From: Geobacter sp. FeAm09 | GTDB taxonomy: Bacteria > Desulfobacterota > Desulfuromonadia > Geobacterales > Pseudopelobacteraceae | Assembly: GCF_008330225.1 (NCBI RefSeq) | Contig: NZ_CP042466.1 | Span: 2,908,001-2,972,000 of the forward strand | Reading direction: 5' to 3' | Length of the DNA: 64,000 bases | In this document: positions 9,133-18,007 of the stretch, one piece after another | Numbering within the stretch: the stretch's first letter is position 1 | Layout: the number at the start of each line of letters is the position of its first letter | Program-made: the position numbers and the translations under genes | The notes under the pieces: model-generated | The model's database searches: none | Told to the model about the DNA's origin: nothing | Seen by the model: the letters and a program-made list of their open reading frames with translations, nothing else

Positions 9133-9582
9133 TCAAAAAATTACGTGATAAACCTTTACAGCCACCTCAACTATGGAACCAAGAAAGGCTAAGGATGCAA
9201 AGGTTACTGTAAATAGTCCACATGAGATAGCCTTTCCTGCCAAAATAAGTTGTTCGTCATAATATGGGTCAGCGGACACAAATTGCCGCATCGTATTTTG
9301 TAAAACAGTTTCTGAATGGTAGCGAGGAATCCCCTCATCAGTATTATGTGTTGGCCTTTCAACCCATTTTGCCCACATAGCGGAAATACCAGCGAACATA
9401 AACTTGATCTTGAAGCTTTTAGTGCTTCGATATCGAAAATATTTCATTGCTGTATGAGTAACTGTACCTCCTTCAAGGAGGTAAATTACAGTTTGTCTTA
9501 AAGATAAAATTGAAGCCGCAAAACATCCCGTTTTCATTATCTCTGCTGCTTTGAGTAAAAGATCATGCGGCTGGTCGCTCAT
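9133..9582 (-). CDS. Small probable membrane protein, unknown function
   Basis: A 149-residue protein. The C-terminal third (about residues 113-149, LAGKAISCGLFTVTFASLAFL onward) is one long hydrophobic helix or hairpin; the N-terminal part is mixed, with RQTVIYLL as a shorter hydrophobic stretch. Its ATG overlaps the stop of the upstream 140-residue gene (ATGA), so the two are translationally coupled. Codon use and base composition are AT-richer than the flanking sulfur and kdp genes, which suggests acquisition by transfer. No family recognised. Confidence 0.65.
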   Translation of the reverse strand: MSDQPHDLLLKAAEIMKTGCFAASILSLRQTVIYLLEGGTVTHTAMKYFRYRSTKSFKIKFMFAGISAMWAKWVERPTHNTDEGIPRYHSETVLQNTMRQFVSADPYYDEQLILAGKAISCGLFTVTFASLAFLGSIVEVAVKVYHVIF

Positions 9583-10001
9583 TCTTTACCACCCATCATT
9601 CCATGGCCGTCAATCAACCGCAAATCGCCTTTAACTGACTCGCCATCTTCGACATACCACCGTTGAGCCACATAAGGGTAATAGCCTGTCTCTTCAAATA
9701 TTGCCATCTGGAAAATAGCTCCCCAATAAGTTGCTTTTGGCATGACCCAAACCACCTGCTTTCCAACGTCGCGGAAAATCCCAGCTTTCTGAATATTTTT
9801 CCTTACGAGAGCGATATGTGGCTCAGGGCTGGTTTCCTTGTATTTTCCATTCGTATTAGGCGCAGGCCAAACTCCTGGGACTCTTATCTGCTCAAATAGC
9901 TTCACGCTAACAAGTTCAGAAAAGTCTTTCTCTAGCACACTCTTAGTAACGAAAGTTAATTCGTCATTACTTAACGGTTCATCGAGATAATATATTCGCA
10001 T
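9579..10001 (-). CDS. Small soluble protein of unknown function
   Basis: A 140-residue protein with no signal peptide or membrane segment. It alternates predicted strands and helices (MRIYYLDEPL, KQVVWVMPKATYWGAIFQMAIFEETGYYPYVAQRWYV), which could be a small Rossmann-like fold, but no nucleotide-binding motif is seen. It overlaps the following membrane-protein gene by four bases, suggesting that the two work together. An attC-like hairpin lies just upstream. No function is assigned. Confidence 0.65.
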   Translation of the reverse strand: MRIYYLDEPLSNDELTFVTKSVLEKDFSELVSVKLFEQIRVPGVWPAPNTNGKYKETSPEPHIALVRKNIQKAGIFRDVGKQVVWVMPKATYWGAIFQMAIFEETGYYPYVAQRWYVEDGESVKGDLRLIDGHGMMGGKE

Positions 10002-10018
10002 AGATTTAATTATCCTTA

Positions 10019-10068
10019 GTACAACGTCTCAAGGCGTCAGCGGAAACCGCTAGCGCCATTGGTTGAAC
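10019..10068 (-). other. attC-like hairpin (integron recombination-site-like)
   Basis: Read on the minus strand, the site begins with GTTCAAC, a perfect match to the RYYYAAC core, and ends with GTTGTAC, one mismatch from GTTRRRY. Between them lie paired blocks CAA/TTG, GGCG/CGCC and AGCGG/CCGCT around a 3-nt loop, with one bulged base and an unpaired 4-nt spacer on one side only. It sits directly 3' of the HEPN-like gene, where a cassette's attC belongs. Only one site is seen and no integrase gene, so an ordinary hairpin remains possible. Confidence 0.35.
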
Positions 10069-10098
10069 ATGAAGCGGCAGACGCATAGAAATGTTGGC

Positions 10099-10872
10099 TC
10101 AAGCGGCGGACATTCCGAATTTCTTTCTCAGAGCCAGTACGAATTCAATTTCCTTTGGCGGACGCGATTCCTTGAAAGTCGGCCAGTAATCCGCCTGACG
10201 CTCCGGCATATTCACCACCTCGCTGTTCTGGGCGATCAAATCCAGGAGCTTATCAATGTCAGTACCGGGAAGTCCTCCAGCGGCTATACTCATTGAATCG
10301 GGGTAGTACTGAACTGGCAGAAAAGCATAGCGATCAAACGATAGAACTTGATACATGGTGTTGATGAGGTCTCTCGTGTCAAGGAGCTGTTTTAAGTCAA
10401 GCTGCCTTTCTTCTATTTCTTCCTCGCTTGGCGTAGTCGCTTTTTTAAAATTGAAGTGTGCGACATAATTGTGCCGAATCTCTGTGCATACTTTTTGCAC
10501 CGCTGCCATTTTTTTATCGTAATCAGCCGCCCTTAGCTTGTCGGCAAATTCGCCTTTAAATCCTGCCTTGATATAGTCTTTAAAAATTTTATTTCGCAGC
10601 TGGCCAAGTGTCAGACCTTGGGATTCTGTATCAATAGTCAACTTCCAGATTGAAAGAATTACGCTGTCGAAAAGCGCCTTCTCGACATATTCCCAAAATG
10701 GTCCGTAGTCGTCCAGTATCAGGCTCCACGGGAAGTTTAAAATTTTTTCCATGAGGTAGAGGTTTGCGTTAAAGTTCGTTACTTCGTTCGCAATAGCACT
10801 CACTTCAAGCTCATATGCTGCCAAATGGGCAGGGTCGATTATTTCGGCAGTCTGGTGATCATTCAGTGACAC
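10099..10872 (-). CDS. AbiU2/HEPN-like protein, possible abortive-infection RNase
   Basis: A 257-residue, mostly helical protein. Residues EIRHNYVAHFNF fit the Rx4-6H motif of HEPN ribonucleases, and the surrounding pattern (N-terminal WxxVEKALFDSVILSIWKL, then the RHNYVAH block) resembles AbiU2-type proteins linked to abortive phage infection. It starts at GTG 10872 behind AAAAGGAG. It is the first of four genes on the minus strand in an AT-richer patch. The RNase and defence roles are inferred from the motif and context only; HEPN-like folds also serve as non-catalytic partners. Confidence 0.6.
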   Translation of the reverse strand: MSLNDHQTAEIIDPAHLAAYELEVSAIANEVTNFNANLYLMEKILNFPWSLILDDYGPFWEYVEKALFDSVILSIWKLTIDTESQGLTLGQLRNKIFKDYIKAGFKGEFADKLRAADYDKKMAAVQKVCTEIRHNYVAHFNFKKATTPSEEEIEERQLDLKQLLDTRDLINTMYQVLSFDRYAFLPVQYYPDSMSIAAGGLPGTDIDKLLDLIAQNSEVVNMPERQADYWPTFKESRPPKEIEFVLALRKKFGMSAA

Positions 10873-11385
10873 TGCATTCTCCTTTTAGGTATGGAATCTC
10901 CATATTCTTTCTTCCTTCATTCCTTCACAACCTTCTCCACTGGGTTTCCTGTCCTCTCGAATCAACCCTATAGGCTGCCCATCCTTTTCCGCCCCCTCCC
11001 CTTCTACTCCACACAAACGCGAATTTCAACGCAATTTCAACATGTTAATAAATTTAACACAAATAAGACCATCACCTATCCCCCTGTTTTCACATTAAAA
11101 ACGGCACCAGAAACCTGTTCGGGCACCACCGTTTGTGACATTTTGATACAAAAAAACATTCCGACCTGGCACAGAGAGTGCCGGCGGGGGGTGCCACCTA
11201 GGGCAACCGACCTTACGACACTGCCCTACAGCCCGCCACGCCGCCCCACCAGCCGTGCGTCTTGATCTTTTCTTGACGCTTTCCCCCCGCATTTTCACAC
11301 CATCTTTACCCGGTACGTCCTATGGTAACAAATGAAGGACAAACGAACGCCCACGGGCGACCCGTTCCAAAAGGAGCCGGATTAC
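10873..11385. other. Gene-free spacer between the accessory patch and the kdp operon
   Basis: No convincing coding region is seen in these 513 bp. The left part is pyrimidine-rich; 11030-11160 is AT-rich. A possible sigma54 promoter lies at 11167-11182. The potassium-pump promoter and any leader regulatory element should be here, but no known riboswitch class could be recognised by eye. Confidence 0.6.
11167..11182 (+). promoter_or_regulatory. Possible sigma54 (-24/-12) promoter ahead of kdp
   Basis: The sequence TGGCACAGAGAGTGCC has GG and GC separated by exactly 10 bases, the invariant spacing of sigma54 promoters. It lies about 205 bp before the small ORF and 278 bp before kdpA. The same bases form a short inverted repeat (GGCAC/GTGCC), so an operator is an alternative. 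Confidence 0.3.
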
Positions 11386-11463
11386 ATGGTACACTTTCAG
11401 GAAGACGCGACACGGGGCGGCATCGTGCAGAACGCCGCCCGCCCCATGGAGAAACGGCCATGA
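11386..11463 (+). CDS. 25-codon ORF overlapping the kdpA start
   Basis: The ATG at 11386 follows AAAAGGAG at ideal spacing, a stronger ribosome site than that of kdpA. The ORF ends with TGA overlapping the kdpA ATG (ATGA). The peptide ([12 protein letters not shown]... ending RPMEKRP) is hydrophilic. It is therefore not KdpF, the small membrane subunit usually found here. It probably couples translation into kdpA or acts as a leader peptide. It is too short for certainty. Confidence 0.45.
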   Translation: MVHFQEDATRGGIVQNAARPMEKRP

Positions 11464-13238
11464 ACCTCTACGAATGGTTGCAGACGATCCTCTTTTTTGC
11501 CCTGCTGCTGGCCCTGATAAAACCGCTGGGGATGTTCATGGCCAAGGTCTACCAGGGGGAGCGCACCTTCCTGTCGCCCCTCTTTGTCCCCTGCGAAACC
11601 ATCCTCTACCGGATCTGCGGGGTGAACAAGGACGAGGAGATGGATTGGCGGCGCTATGCCCGGGCCATGATCCTGTTCAACCTGGCCCTCTTCGCGGCGC
11701 TCTTCGCCCTGCTGACGCTGCAGCACCTACTGCCCCTCAACCCGCAGAAATTCCCGGCCTTTACCTGGCAACTGGCGCTCAACACCGCCGTAAGCTTCGT
11801 CACCAACACCAACTGGCAGGCCTACAGCGGCGAATCGGCCGCCAGCTACTTCACCCAGATGGCGGGACTGACGGTGCACAACTTCGTCTCCGCCGCCACC
11901 GGCATGGCCGTCGCCATCGCCCTCATCCGTGGTTTCGTGCGGCGCAGGAGTTCGGCCCTGGGCAATTTCTGGGTCGATATGACCCGCGGCACCCTCTACA
12001 TCCTGCTGCCGCTCTCCCTGGTCGGGGCGATTGTGCTGGTCTCCCAGGGGGTGATCCAGAACTTCGGCGCCTACCGGACCGTGCCGCTCGTGCAGCCGCT
12101 CACCTACGACAAGCCGAAGCTGGACGACAAAGGCAACCAGCTCAGGGACGCCGCGGGGAATCCGGTCACGGAGAGCGTAACCGTGAAAGAGGTCACCATC
12201 CCCATGGGGCCGGTCGCCTCCCAGGAGGCGATCAAGGAATTGGGGACCAACGGCGGCGGCTTTTTCAACGCCAACTCGGCCCACCCCTTTGAAAACCCGA
12301 CCCCGCTCTCCCACGTCGTGGAGATCCTCCTGATCCTGCTGATCCCCGGCGCTCTCACCCACACCTTCGGCGTCATGGTGGGCAACACCCGCCAGGGGTG
12401 GGCGCTGTTGGGGGTCATGCTCCTGCTGCTGCTCGCCTCTTTCGCCGTACTGCAGGGGGTCGAGGCGAGCGGCAATCCCCTGGTGGCCAAACTCGGCGTC
12501 GAGGGGGCCAACATGGAGGGGAAGGAACTGCGCTTCGGCCTGCCCGGCACCAGCCTGTTCGAGGTGGCCACCACCGGCACCTCCTGCGGCGCCGTGGCCG
12601 CCATGCACGACTCCCTCACCCCCCTGGGCGGCATGGTGCCCCTGGGCCTGATGCTCTTGGGCGAGATCGTCTTCGGCGGCGTCGGCTCCGGCCTCTACAC
12701 CATGCTGGCCTTCGCGGTGATCGCGGTCTTCGTGTCCGGCCTCATGATCGGCCGCACCCCGGAATACCTGGGCAAGAAGATCGAGGTGCGGGAGATGTGG
12801 CTGTCGATCGTCACCATCCTGACGGCCGGGGTCGTGGTCCTCATCCTGTCGGGGCTTGCCATGATCACCACGCAGGCAACGGCGGCCATGGCCAACCCCG
12901 GCGCCCACGGGCTTTCCGAGGTGCTCTACGCCTTTGCCTCCCTGGCCAACAACAACGGCAGCGCCTTTGCCGGCCTGAACGCCAACGTCCCCTTCTACAA
13001 CCTTCTCGGTTCGCTGGCCATGGTTCTCGGCCGCTACGTTCCGGCGGTGGCGGTGCTGGCCATGGCGGGTTCCCTGGCGGGGAAAAAGTATGTCCCCCCC
13101 AGCCTGGGCACCCTGCCGACCGACAAGGTGCCCTTTGCCCTCTGGCTGGCCCTGGTCATCGTGATCATCGGCGCCTTGACCTTCTTCCCGGCCCTGTCGC
13201 TGGGACCGATTGCGGAGCACCTGCACATGGTTCAGTGA
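11460..13238 (+). CDS. kdpA: Potassium-transporting ATPase, channel-like subunit KdpA
   Basis: A 592-residue polytopic inner-membrane protein that binds and conducts K+ in the high-affinity KdpFABC pump. Family signatures include [40 protein letters not shown] (split here across two conserved loops) and [21 protein letters not shown]. The ATG at 11460 (MNLYEWLQ) is chosen over longer in-frame starts because the upstream residues are not conserved and it is coupled to the short upstream ORF. kdpB and kdpC follow on the same strand. Confidence 0.95.
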   Translation: MNLYEWLQTILFFALLLALIKPLGMFMAKVYQGERTFLSPLFVPCETILYRICGVNKDEEMDWRRYARAMILFNLALFAALFALLTLQHLLPLNPQKFPAFTWQLALNTAVSFVTNTNWQAYSGESAASYFTQMAGLTVHNFVSAATGMAVAIALIRGFVRRRSSALGNFWVDMTRGTLYILLPLSLVGAIVLVSQGVIQNFGAYRTVPLVQPLTYDKPKLDDKGNQLRDAAGNPVTESVTVKEVTIPMGPVASQEAIKELGTNGGGFFNANSAHPFENPTPLSHVVEILLILLIPGALTHTFGVMVGNTRQGWALLGVMLLLLLASFAVLQGVEASGNPLVAKLGVEGANMEGKELRFGLPGTSLFEVATTGTSCGAVAAMHDSLTPLGGMVPLGLMLLGEIVFGGVGSGLYTMLAFAVIAVFVSGLMIGRTPEYLGKKIEVREMWLSIVTILTAGVVVLILSGLAMITTQATAAMANPGAHGLSEVLYAFASLANNNGSAFAGLNANVPFYNLLGSLAMVLGRYVPAVAVLAMAGSLAGKKYVPPSLGTLPTDKVPFALWLALVIVIIGALTFFPALSLGPIAEHLHMVQ

Positions 13239-13276
13239 AGTCCGGCTGATGACGCAGGAACCAAGGAGATACCCCC

Positions 13277-15346
13277 ATGTCCACCCATATCCCGCAACAG
13301 AAATCCATCTTTGATCCGGAGCTCATGAGGGGGGCGTTTATCGCCTCGCTCAGAAAACTCGACCCCCGCGACCTCTGGCGCAATCCGGTCATGCTGTGCG
13401 TCGAGCTCGCCGGCCTCGTCACCCTGGCGACTTTCGTCATGTCGCTCGCCGGAGCGAACCGGGAACCGGCACTGTTCACCGGAAGCGTATCCCTGTGGCT
13501 CTGGCTGACGGTCATCTTCGCCACCTTTGCCGAGGCCCTGGCCGAGGGGCGGGGCAAGGCGCGGGCCGCCTCGCTGAGAAAAAGCCGTACCGAGGTGACC
13601 GCCAGGCTCCTGGCCAAGCCGGATTTCCAGGGCGCCGCCACCACGGTCGATGCCGGCCGGCTCCGCAAGGGGGATCTGATCCTGGTCGAGGCGAACGCGA
13701 CGATCGCCGGCGACGGCGACGTGGTGGCCGGCGCGGCCCTGGTGAACGAGTCGGCGGTCACCGGCGAGTCGGCCCCCGTGATCCGCGAGTCGGGCGGCGA
13801 CCGCAGCGCCGTCACCGGCGGCACCACGGTCATCTCGGGCAGCATCATCGTCAGGATAACCGCCAATCCGGGCGAGACGTTCCTGGACCGGATGATCTCC
13901 CTGATCGAGGGGGCCAAGCGGCGCAAGACCCCCAACGAGGTCGCCCTGGAGGTGCTGCTCATCGCCCTGACCCTGGTGTTCCTGCTCGTGTGCGCCAATA
14001 TCAGCCCGCTCTCCGTCTACAGCGTCAAGGCCGCCGGCCAGGGCACGCCCGTATCCCTCACCACCCTGGTGGCCCTGTTTGTCTGCCTGGCGCCCACCAC
14101 CATCGCGGCGCTCTTGCCCGCCATCGGCATCGCCGGCATGGACCGGCTGTTCCAGAAGAACGTCATCGCCTTGTCGGGGCGCGCCATCGAGGCGGCCGGC
14201 GACGTGAACGTCCTGCTGTTGGACAAGACCGGCACCATCACCCACGGCAACCGCGAGGCGGTGGCCTTCGTGCCGGTGGGCGGGCACACCGAACAGGAAC
14301 TGGCCGAGGCGGCCCTGACGGCGTCCCTGGCCGACGAGACCCCGGAAGGGCGCAGCGTCGTCGCCCTGGCCGGCAGCAAATACGGGCTGAGACGGGATGC
14401 CCCGCCGGCCGATGCCGAGGTTATCGATTTCAGCGCCGAGACGCGGCTCTCCGGGATCGACACGGGCGGCAGGCACTACCGGAAGGGCGCTGCCGACGCC
14501 ACCATTGCCTTTGTCAGAAGCCTGGGTGGGCGGGCCATCGCCCCCGATCTGGAGGATGTGGTGGACAGGATCGCCCGCGCCGGCGCCACGCCGCTGGTGG
14601 TTAGCCGGGACAGCGAGATCGTGGGCGTCATCAACCTCAAGGACATCGTCAAGGCGGGTATCCAGGAGCGTTTCCTGCAACTGCGCACCATGGGGATCAG
14701 GACCGTCATGATTACCGGCGACAACCAGCTGACCGCAGCGGCCATCGCCGCCGAGGCCCAGGTGGACGACTTCCTGGCCCAGGCCAAGCCCGAGGACAAG
14801 CTGCGCCTGATCCGGGAGAACCAGGAGGCCGGCTACATGGTGGCCATGACCGGCGACGGCACCAACGACGCCCCGGCCCTGGCCCAGGCCGATGTGGCCG
14901 TGGCCATGAACAGCGGCACCCAGCCGGCCCGCGAGGCGGCCAACATCATCGACCTGGACAGCAATCCGACCAAGCTCCTGGACATCGTCGAGGTGGGCAA
15001 ACAGATCCTCATGACCCGCGGCAACCTGACCACCTTCAGCATCTCCAACGATGTGGCCAAGTACTTCGCCATCGTCCCGGCCATGCTGCTCACCATCTAC
15101 CCCCAACTGGGACGGCTCAACGTCATGCACCTGGCCACCCCCTCCAGCGCCATCCTGTCGGCGGTCATCTTCAACGCCGTCATCATCCCGCTTTTGGTGC
15201 CGCTGGCCCTGAAGGGAACCAGGTTCCGCCCCCTGCCGGCCGAGAAGCTCCTGATCCACAACCTGCTGATCTACGGCGCGGGGGGGATCGTCGCGCCCTT
15301 TATCGGGATCAAGGCCATCGACATGGTTGTGGCGATGATTGTGTAG
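13277..15346 (+). CDS. kdpB: Potassium-transporting ATPase, catalytic subunit KdpB
   Basis: A 689-residue P-type ATPase. The phosphorylated aspartate lies in [11 protein letters not shown], the actuator loop is VTGESAPV, and the hinge is [28 protein letters not shown] and [20 protein letters not shown] are typical of KdpB. It hydrolyses ATP to drive K+ uptake through KdpA. It follows kdpA by 38 bp behind AAGGAGAT. The length is normal for the family. Confidence 0.96.
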   Translation: MSTHIPQQKSIFDPELMRGAFIASLRKLDPRDLWRNPVMLCVELAGLVTLATFVMSLAGANREPALFTGSVSLWLWLTVIFATFAEALAEGRGKARAASLRKSRTEVTARLLAKPDFQGAATTVDAGRLRKGDLILVEANATIAGDGDVVAGAALVNESAVTGESAPVIRESGGDRSAVTGGTTVISGSIIVRITANPGETFLDRMISLIEGAKRRKTPNEVALEVLLIALTLVFLLVCANISPLSVYSVKAAGQGTPVSLTTLVALFVCLAPTTIAALLPAIGIAGMDRLFQKNVIALSGRAIEAAGDVNVLLLDKTGTITHGNREAVAFVPVGGHTEQELAEAALTASLADETPEGRSVVALAGSKYGLRRDAPPADAEVIDFSAETRLSGIDTGGRHYRKGAADATIAFVRSLGGRAIAPDLEDVVDRIARAGATPLVVSRDSEIVGVINLKDIVKAGIQERFLQLRTMGIRTVMITGDNQLTAAAIAAEAQVDDFLAQAKPEDKLRLIRENQEAGYMVAMTGDGTNDAPALAQADVAVAMNSGTQPAREAANIIDLDSNPTKLLDIVEVGKQILMTRGNLTTFSISNDVAKYFAIVPAMLLTIYPQLGRLNVMHLATPSSAILSAVIFNAVIIPLLVPLALKGTRFRPLPAEKLLIHNLLIYGAGGIVAPFIGIKAIDMVVAMIV

Positions 15347-15404
15347 CCAAAGCCGCCCTCCCTCATTTAAGAGGAGAGGTGGTTACAAAAAAGGAGAAGA
15401 CCCC

Positions 15405-15983
15405 ATGAAAGAGCTGCGTCCCGCCATCATGACGCTCATACTGTTCACCGTCATCTGCGGCGGCATCTACCCGGCACTGGTCACCGGCATCGCCCGGGCC
15501 GTTTTCCCGAAGCAGGCCAACGGCAGCCTCATTGCCGGCAAAAACGGCGCAGAACTCGGTTCGGCCCTGATCGGCCAACCCTTTTCCGCTCCGCAGTACT
15601 TTTGGCCGCGCCCATCGGCAACCGCTGATTTCGGCTACAACCCCATGGCGTCGGGAGGTTCCAACGCGGGCCCCACCACCCCCGATTACCTGAAGACGGT
15701 CGGCGACAGGGTAAGGGCGCTGCGCGACACGGGCGTGGCCGGCCCGATTCCCGCCGACCTGGTGCAGGCCTCGGCCAGCGGGCTCGACCCCCATATCACG
15801 CTCGCGGCCGCAAAGCTCCAGATCCCGCGGGTAGCCAGGGCACGCGGCTTGGGGGAGGAAACCGTGGCCGAACTGCTTGCCCGGGCTGCCGAAGAGCGTC
15901 AACTGGGCTTCCTGGGGGAACCGCGGGTGAACGTGCTCATGCTGAATCTGGCGCTGGACAGGCTGGGTTCGTTGCCGGGATAG
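15405..15983 (+). CDS. kdpC: Potassium-transporting ATPase subunit KdpC
   Basis: A 192-residue protein with one N-terminal transmembrane segment (about residues 8-30) and a periplasmic domain. Conserved blocks include LIGQPFSAPQYFWPRPSA, DLVQASASGLDPHI and RVNVLMLNLAL. It stabilises the KdpAB complex. The ATG at 15405 follows AAAAAGGAGAAG; longer in-frame starts overlap the end of kdpB and are unlikely. No kdpD/kdpE sensor genes follow: the next gene is unrelated and a terminator-like hairpin intervenes. Confidence 0.94.
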   Translation: MKELRPAIMTLILFTVICGGIYPALVTGIARAVFPKQANGSLIAGKNGAELGSALIGQPFSAPQYFWPRPSATADFGYNPMASGGSNAGPTTPDYLKTVGDRVRALRDTGVAGPIPADLVQASASGLDPHITLAAAKLQIPRVARARGLGEETVAELLARAAEERQLGFLGEPRVNVLMLNLALDRLGSLPG

Positions 15984-16027
15984 GGGCGCGATATGGCGTA
16001 ACGGTGCGTATATGATGGGTCATACTG

Positions 16028-16061
16028 ACGGCCTCGCCCACGGGGGGGCCGTTTTATTTTT
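16028..16061 (+). terminator. Intrinsic terminator after kdpC
   Basis: Arms ACGGCC (16028-16033) and GGCCGT (16047-16052) with a GC-rich inner region are followed by a T-rich run (TTTATTTTT). It lies 45 bp after the kdpC stop and should end the kdp transcript. Confidence 0.65.
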
Positions 16062-16127
16062 GCGGAAAATGGTGGGGGTAAAACCCGTCAAACCGCAACT
16101 AACTTATGCATAAATAAGCATAATTGT

Positions 16128-16156
16128 TTGACATGATTTTTGAACAGGTATACAAA
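16128..16156 (+). promoter_or_regulatory. Sigma70-type promoter for the cytochrome cluster
   Basis: TTGACA at 16128-16133 and TACAAA at 16151-16156 are separated by 17 bp in AT-rich sequence, about 55 bp before the DUF4388-like gene. It is the clearest promoter for the 16.2-21.9 kb gene set. Confidence 0.6.
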
Positions 16157-16209
16157 TATGAAACTTTCGCCTGCTGCTGTCATGATGATTTCTACTCTAG
16201 GAGATAGTT

Positions 16210-17175
16210 ATGTTCCTTCTTCCGAAAGGCAACCCTCTTTTTGAGAATCTGGCAGTCGGCACGCTGAAGCTGCCTGAAGTCATGTCGAAGCTGAGCACCG
16301 GCAATTTCACCGGGTATGCCAGCTTTGTTTTTCAGGAATCCACCATCATACTGGTGTTTGAGGCCGGCAAGGTAGTCAGCGCGCTGCACGAAGAAGCGAA
16401 CGGCAACCGGGAAACCGGTTTCGAGGCCCTGTCGGCCCTGAGCCACCTGATGGTCGGCACCAGCGGCGGCGTCCTCAACGTCTACAAGCTCTCCAAAGAC
16501 CTCACCATGTGCATCCATGCCCTGCTCCAGGGCGAGATCCTCTACAAGGCGCAGGAACTCAAGCTGATCGACATCAAGGGGCTCCTGGAAAGGATCGGCT
16601 CCGAGAAGATGAGCGGCTGCCTGCGGGTGTACACCGATGAACGTTCCGCCATCATCTTCTACAAGGACGGCGCCCCCCTGGGATTTTTCCACGACGGCTC
16701 CCAGGATATCGAAACCTCGTCCACCGAATCCCAGAAGATCGCCGGGCTGCCCGGCGCCAAGATCGATCTCTTCTCGACCCAGGGGAGTGAACACCTGAAG
16801 GGGCTGAACCTGCTGGAGGTCGTCAACATCCAGAACATCTGGGAAACCGCCGTTGCGCAGCAGCAATCCGAGATCGACAGGATCAATGCGGCCCGGGAAG
16901 AGCGGGAAAGAAAGAACATTGCCGGTAAACTTGCGGAGCTGGAAGAGCAGGTGAAGGCCATTGTCGTCGAATCGGTCGGCAGGGTCGGGCGGGGCATCGT
17001 CGATAAGGAGTTGAACGACCAGGGAGGCAACAGCTGCCTGCTCGACGAGACCAATGTGGTGAAATTCCTCGCCGGCGTCGAACGTTCGGCAAAGCTTCTT
17101 ATCAGCGCAACCAGCCTCAAAGTCATGATGGAGCAGCTTTCCCGGACCATCACCGCGGCCAAATCGGAACATTGA
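16210..17175 (+). CDS. DUF4388-like protein of unknown function
   Basis: A 321-residue soluble protein without signal peptide. It contains two similar units (residues about 20-60, GNFTGYASFVFQESTIILVFEAGKVVSAL, and about 125-165, MSGCLRVYTDERSAIIFYKDGAPLGFF). These have the glycine-strand-glycine pattern of DUF4388 domains, which are common in delta-proteobacterial signalling proteins. A helical C-terminal part (about 215-320) may form a coiled coil. It is the first gene after a good promoter and precedes a membrane protein and three haem proteins by short gaps, so it may regulate or localise that system. The domain call is by eye. Confidence 0.65.
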   Translation: MFLLPKGNPLFENLAVGTLKLPEVMSKLSTGNFTGYASFVFQESTIILVFEAGKVVSALHEEANGNRETGFEALSALSHLMVGTSGGVLNVYKLSKDLTMCIHALLQGEILYKAQELKLIDIKGLLERIGSEKMSGCLRVYTDERSAIIFYKDGAPLGFFHDGSQDIETSSTESQKIAGLPGAKIDLFSTQGSEHLKGLNLLEVVNIQNIWETAVAQQQSEIDRINAAREERERKNIAGKLAELEEQVKAIVVESVGRVGRGIVDKELNDQGGNSCLLDETNVVKFLAGVERSAKLLISATSLKVMMEQLSRTITAAKSEH

Positions 17176-17207
17176 ACGACTTTTCATAGCGCAATCGGAG
17201 GCCAAGA

Positions 17208-17957
17208 ATGGAACAATTCATCGAACTGCTCTCCCAGGTCAACACCTTCGAGCTCATCAGGACGATCTCCTGGGGCTTGGCCGGTGCCATAAGCTTTTAC
17301 TTCAGTATCGGCAACGCCCGGGTGTGGACCAGCATTTCCATCGGCTTTTTTCTCATCTTCCTCGGTCAGGCCTATGCCATCAATCCCTGGGTAAACTACT
17401 ACAAGCTTTCCGCGTTCCACAATATCGTCGGGACCGTGGCCATTGTGGTGATCACCCACGGCTTTCTGGAATACTATGTTTTTTGCCGCACCTTCGAGAT
17501 TTCCGGCAAAAAGGTTGTCGTCTATCTTTTCTCGCTGCTGATCCTGGTCGCAGGGGGGGCCTTCCTGCTCGTCAACCCGACCCCCAGCCCCAACACCATC
17601 AGAAACTTCAAGATTGTCGAGAACGCCATCTGGGTGTTCCTCTCCATAATGAACCTGGAGCTGATCCGCAAGATCTACGTCGCCATCAAGGACTCCCCCA
17701 TTTCAAAGGGCTTCATCGCCTTTGGCATCGTTTTCTTCCTGGTCTTCCTCTGGAGGGGGTCGGAGCTCTATCTGCAAATCTTCCAGTGGGATAAGGACTG
17801 GCAGGACATCATCGCCGTCATGACCGACGAGGTCTCGGATATCGACAACTTTGCCGGCCGGGTGCAGGTTTCGGTCCTCGTCAACAAGTATGCGGGCTTC
17901 CTCTCCAGCCTGTCGGTCGGGGGGACGTTCATCTATATCTACCGTTTGCTCAAATAG
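17208..17957 (+). CDS. Polytopic membrane protein of unknown function
   Basis: A 249-residue protein with about six or seven hydrophobic segments (for example ISFYFSIGNARVW, FHNIVGTVAIVVITHGFLEYYVF, VVVYLFSLLILVAGGAFLLV and GFIAFGIVFFLVFLW). A histidine in a membrane segment (THGFLEYY) could be a haem or quinone ligand, but no cytochrome b family is recognised. It starts 32 bp after the DUF4388-like gene and is followed after 50 bp by the multihaem lipoprotein. A role in passing electrons from the inner membrane to the periplasmic haem proteins is an inference from position only. Confidence 0.65.
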   Translation: MEQFIELLSQVNTFELIRTISWGLAGAISFYFSIGNARVWTSISIGFFLIFLGQAYAINPWVNYYKLSAFHNIVGTVAIVVITHGFLEYYVFCRTFEISGKKVVVYLFSLLILVAGGAFLLVNPTPSPNTIRNFKIVENAIWVFLSIMNLELIRKIYVAIKDSPISKGFIAFGIVFFLVFLWRGSELYLQIFQWDKDWQDIIAVMTDEVSDIDNFAGRVQVSVLVNKYAGFLSSLSVGGTFIYIYRLLK

Positions 17958-18007
17958 CCGAACTGCCGCGGGAACGCATGTTGCGCATTTTTCCAGGAGG
18001 ATCACGC

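Noticed and set aside
10873-11385. Cyclic-di-AMP (ydaO/kdp-type) riboswitch ahead of kdp
   Set aside because: Could not recognise the conserved core by eye; a covariance search would be needed to claim it.
11386-11463. kdpF
   Set aside because: The small ORF is in the right place but its product is hydrophilic with no membrane helix.
11727-15259. Long minus-strand ORFs of 499 and 675 codons across kdpA and kdpB
   Set aside because: They are antisense shadows of GC-rich genes: His/Gly/Asp-rich low-complexity translation, no family motifs, and the plus-strand genes are unmistakable.
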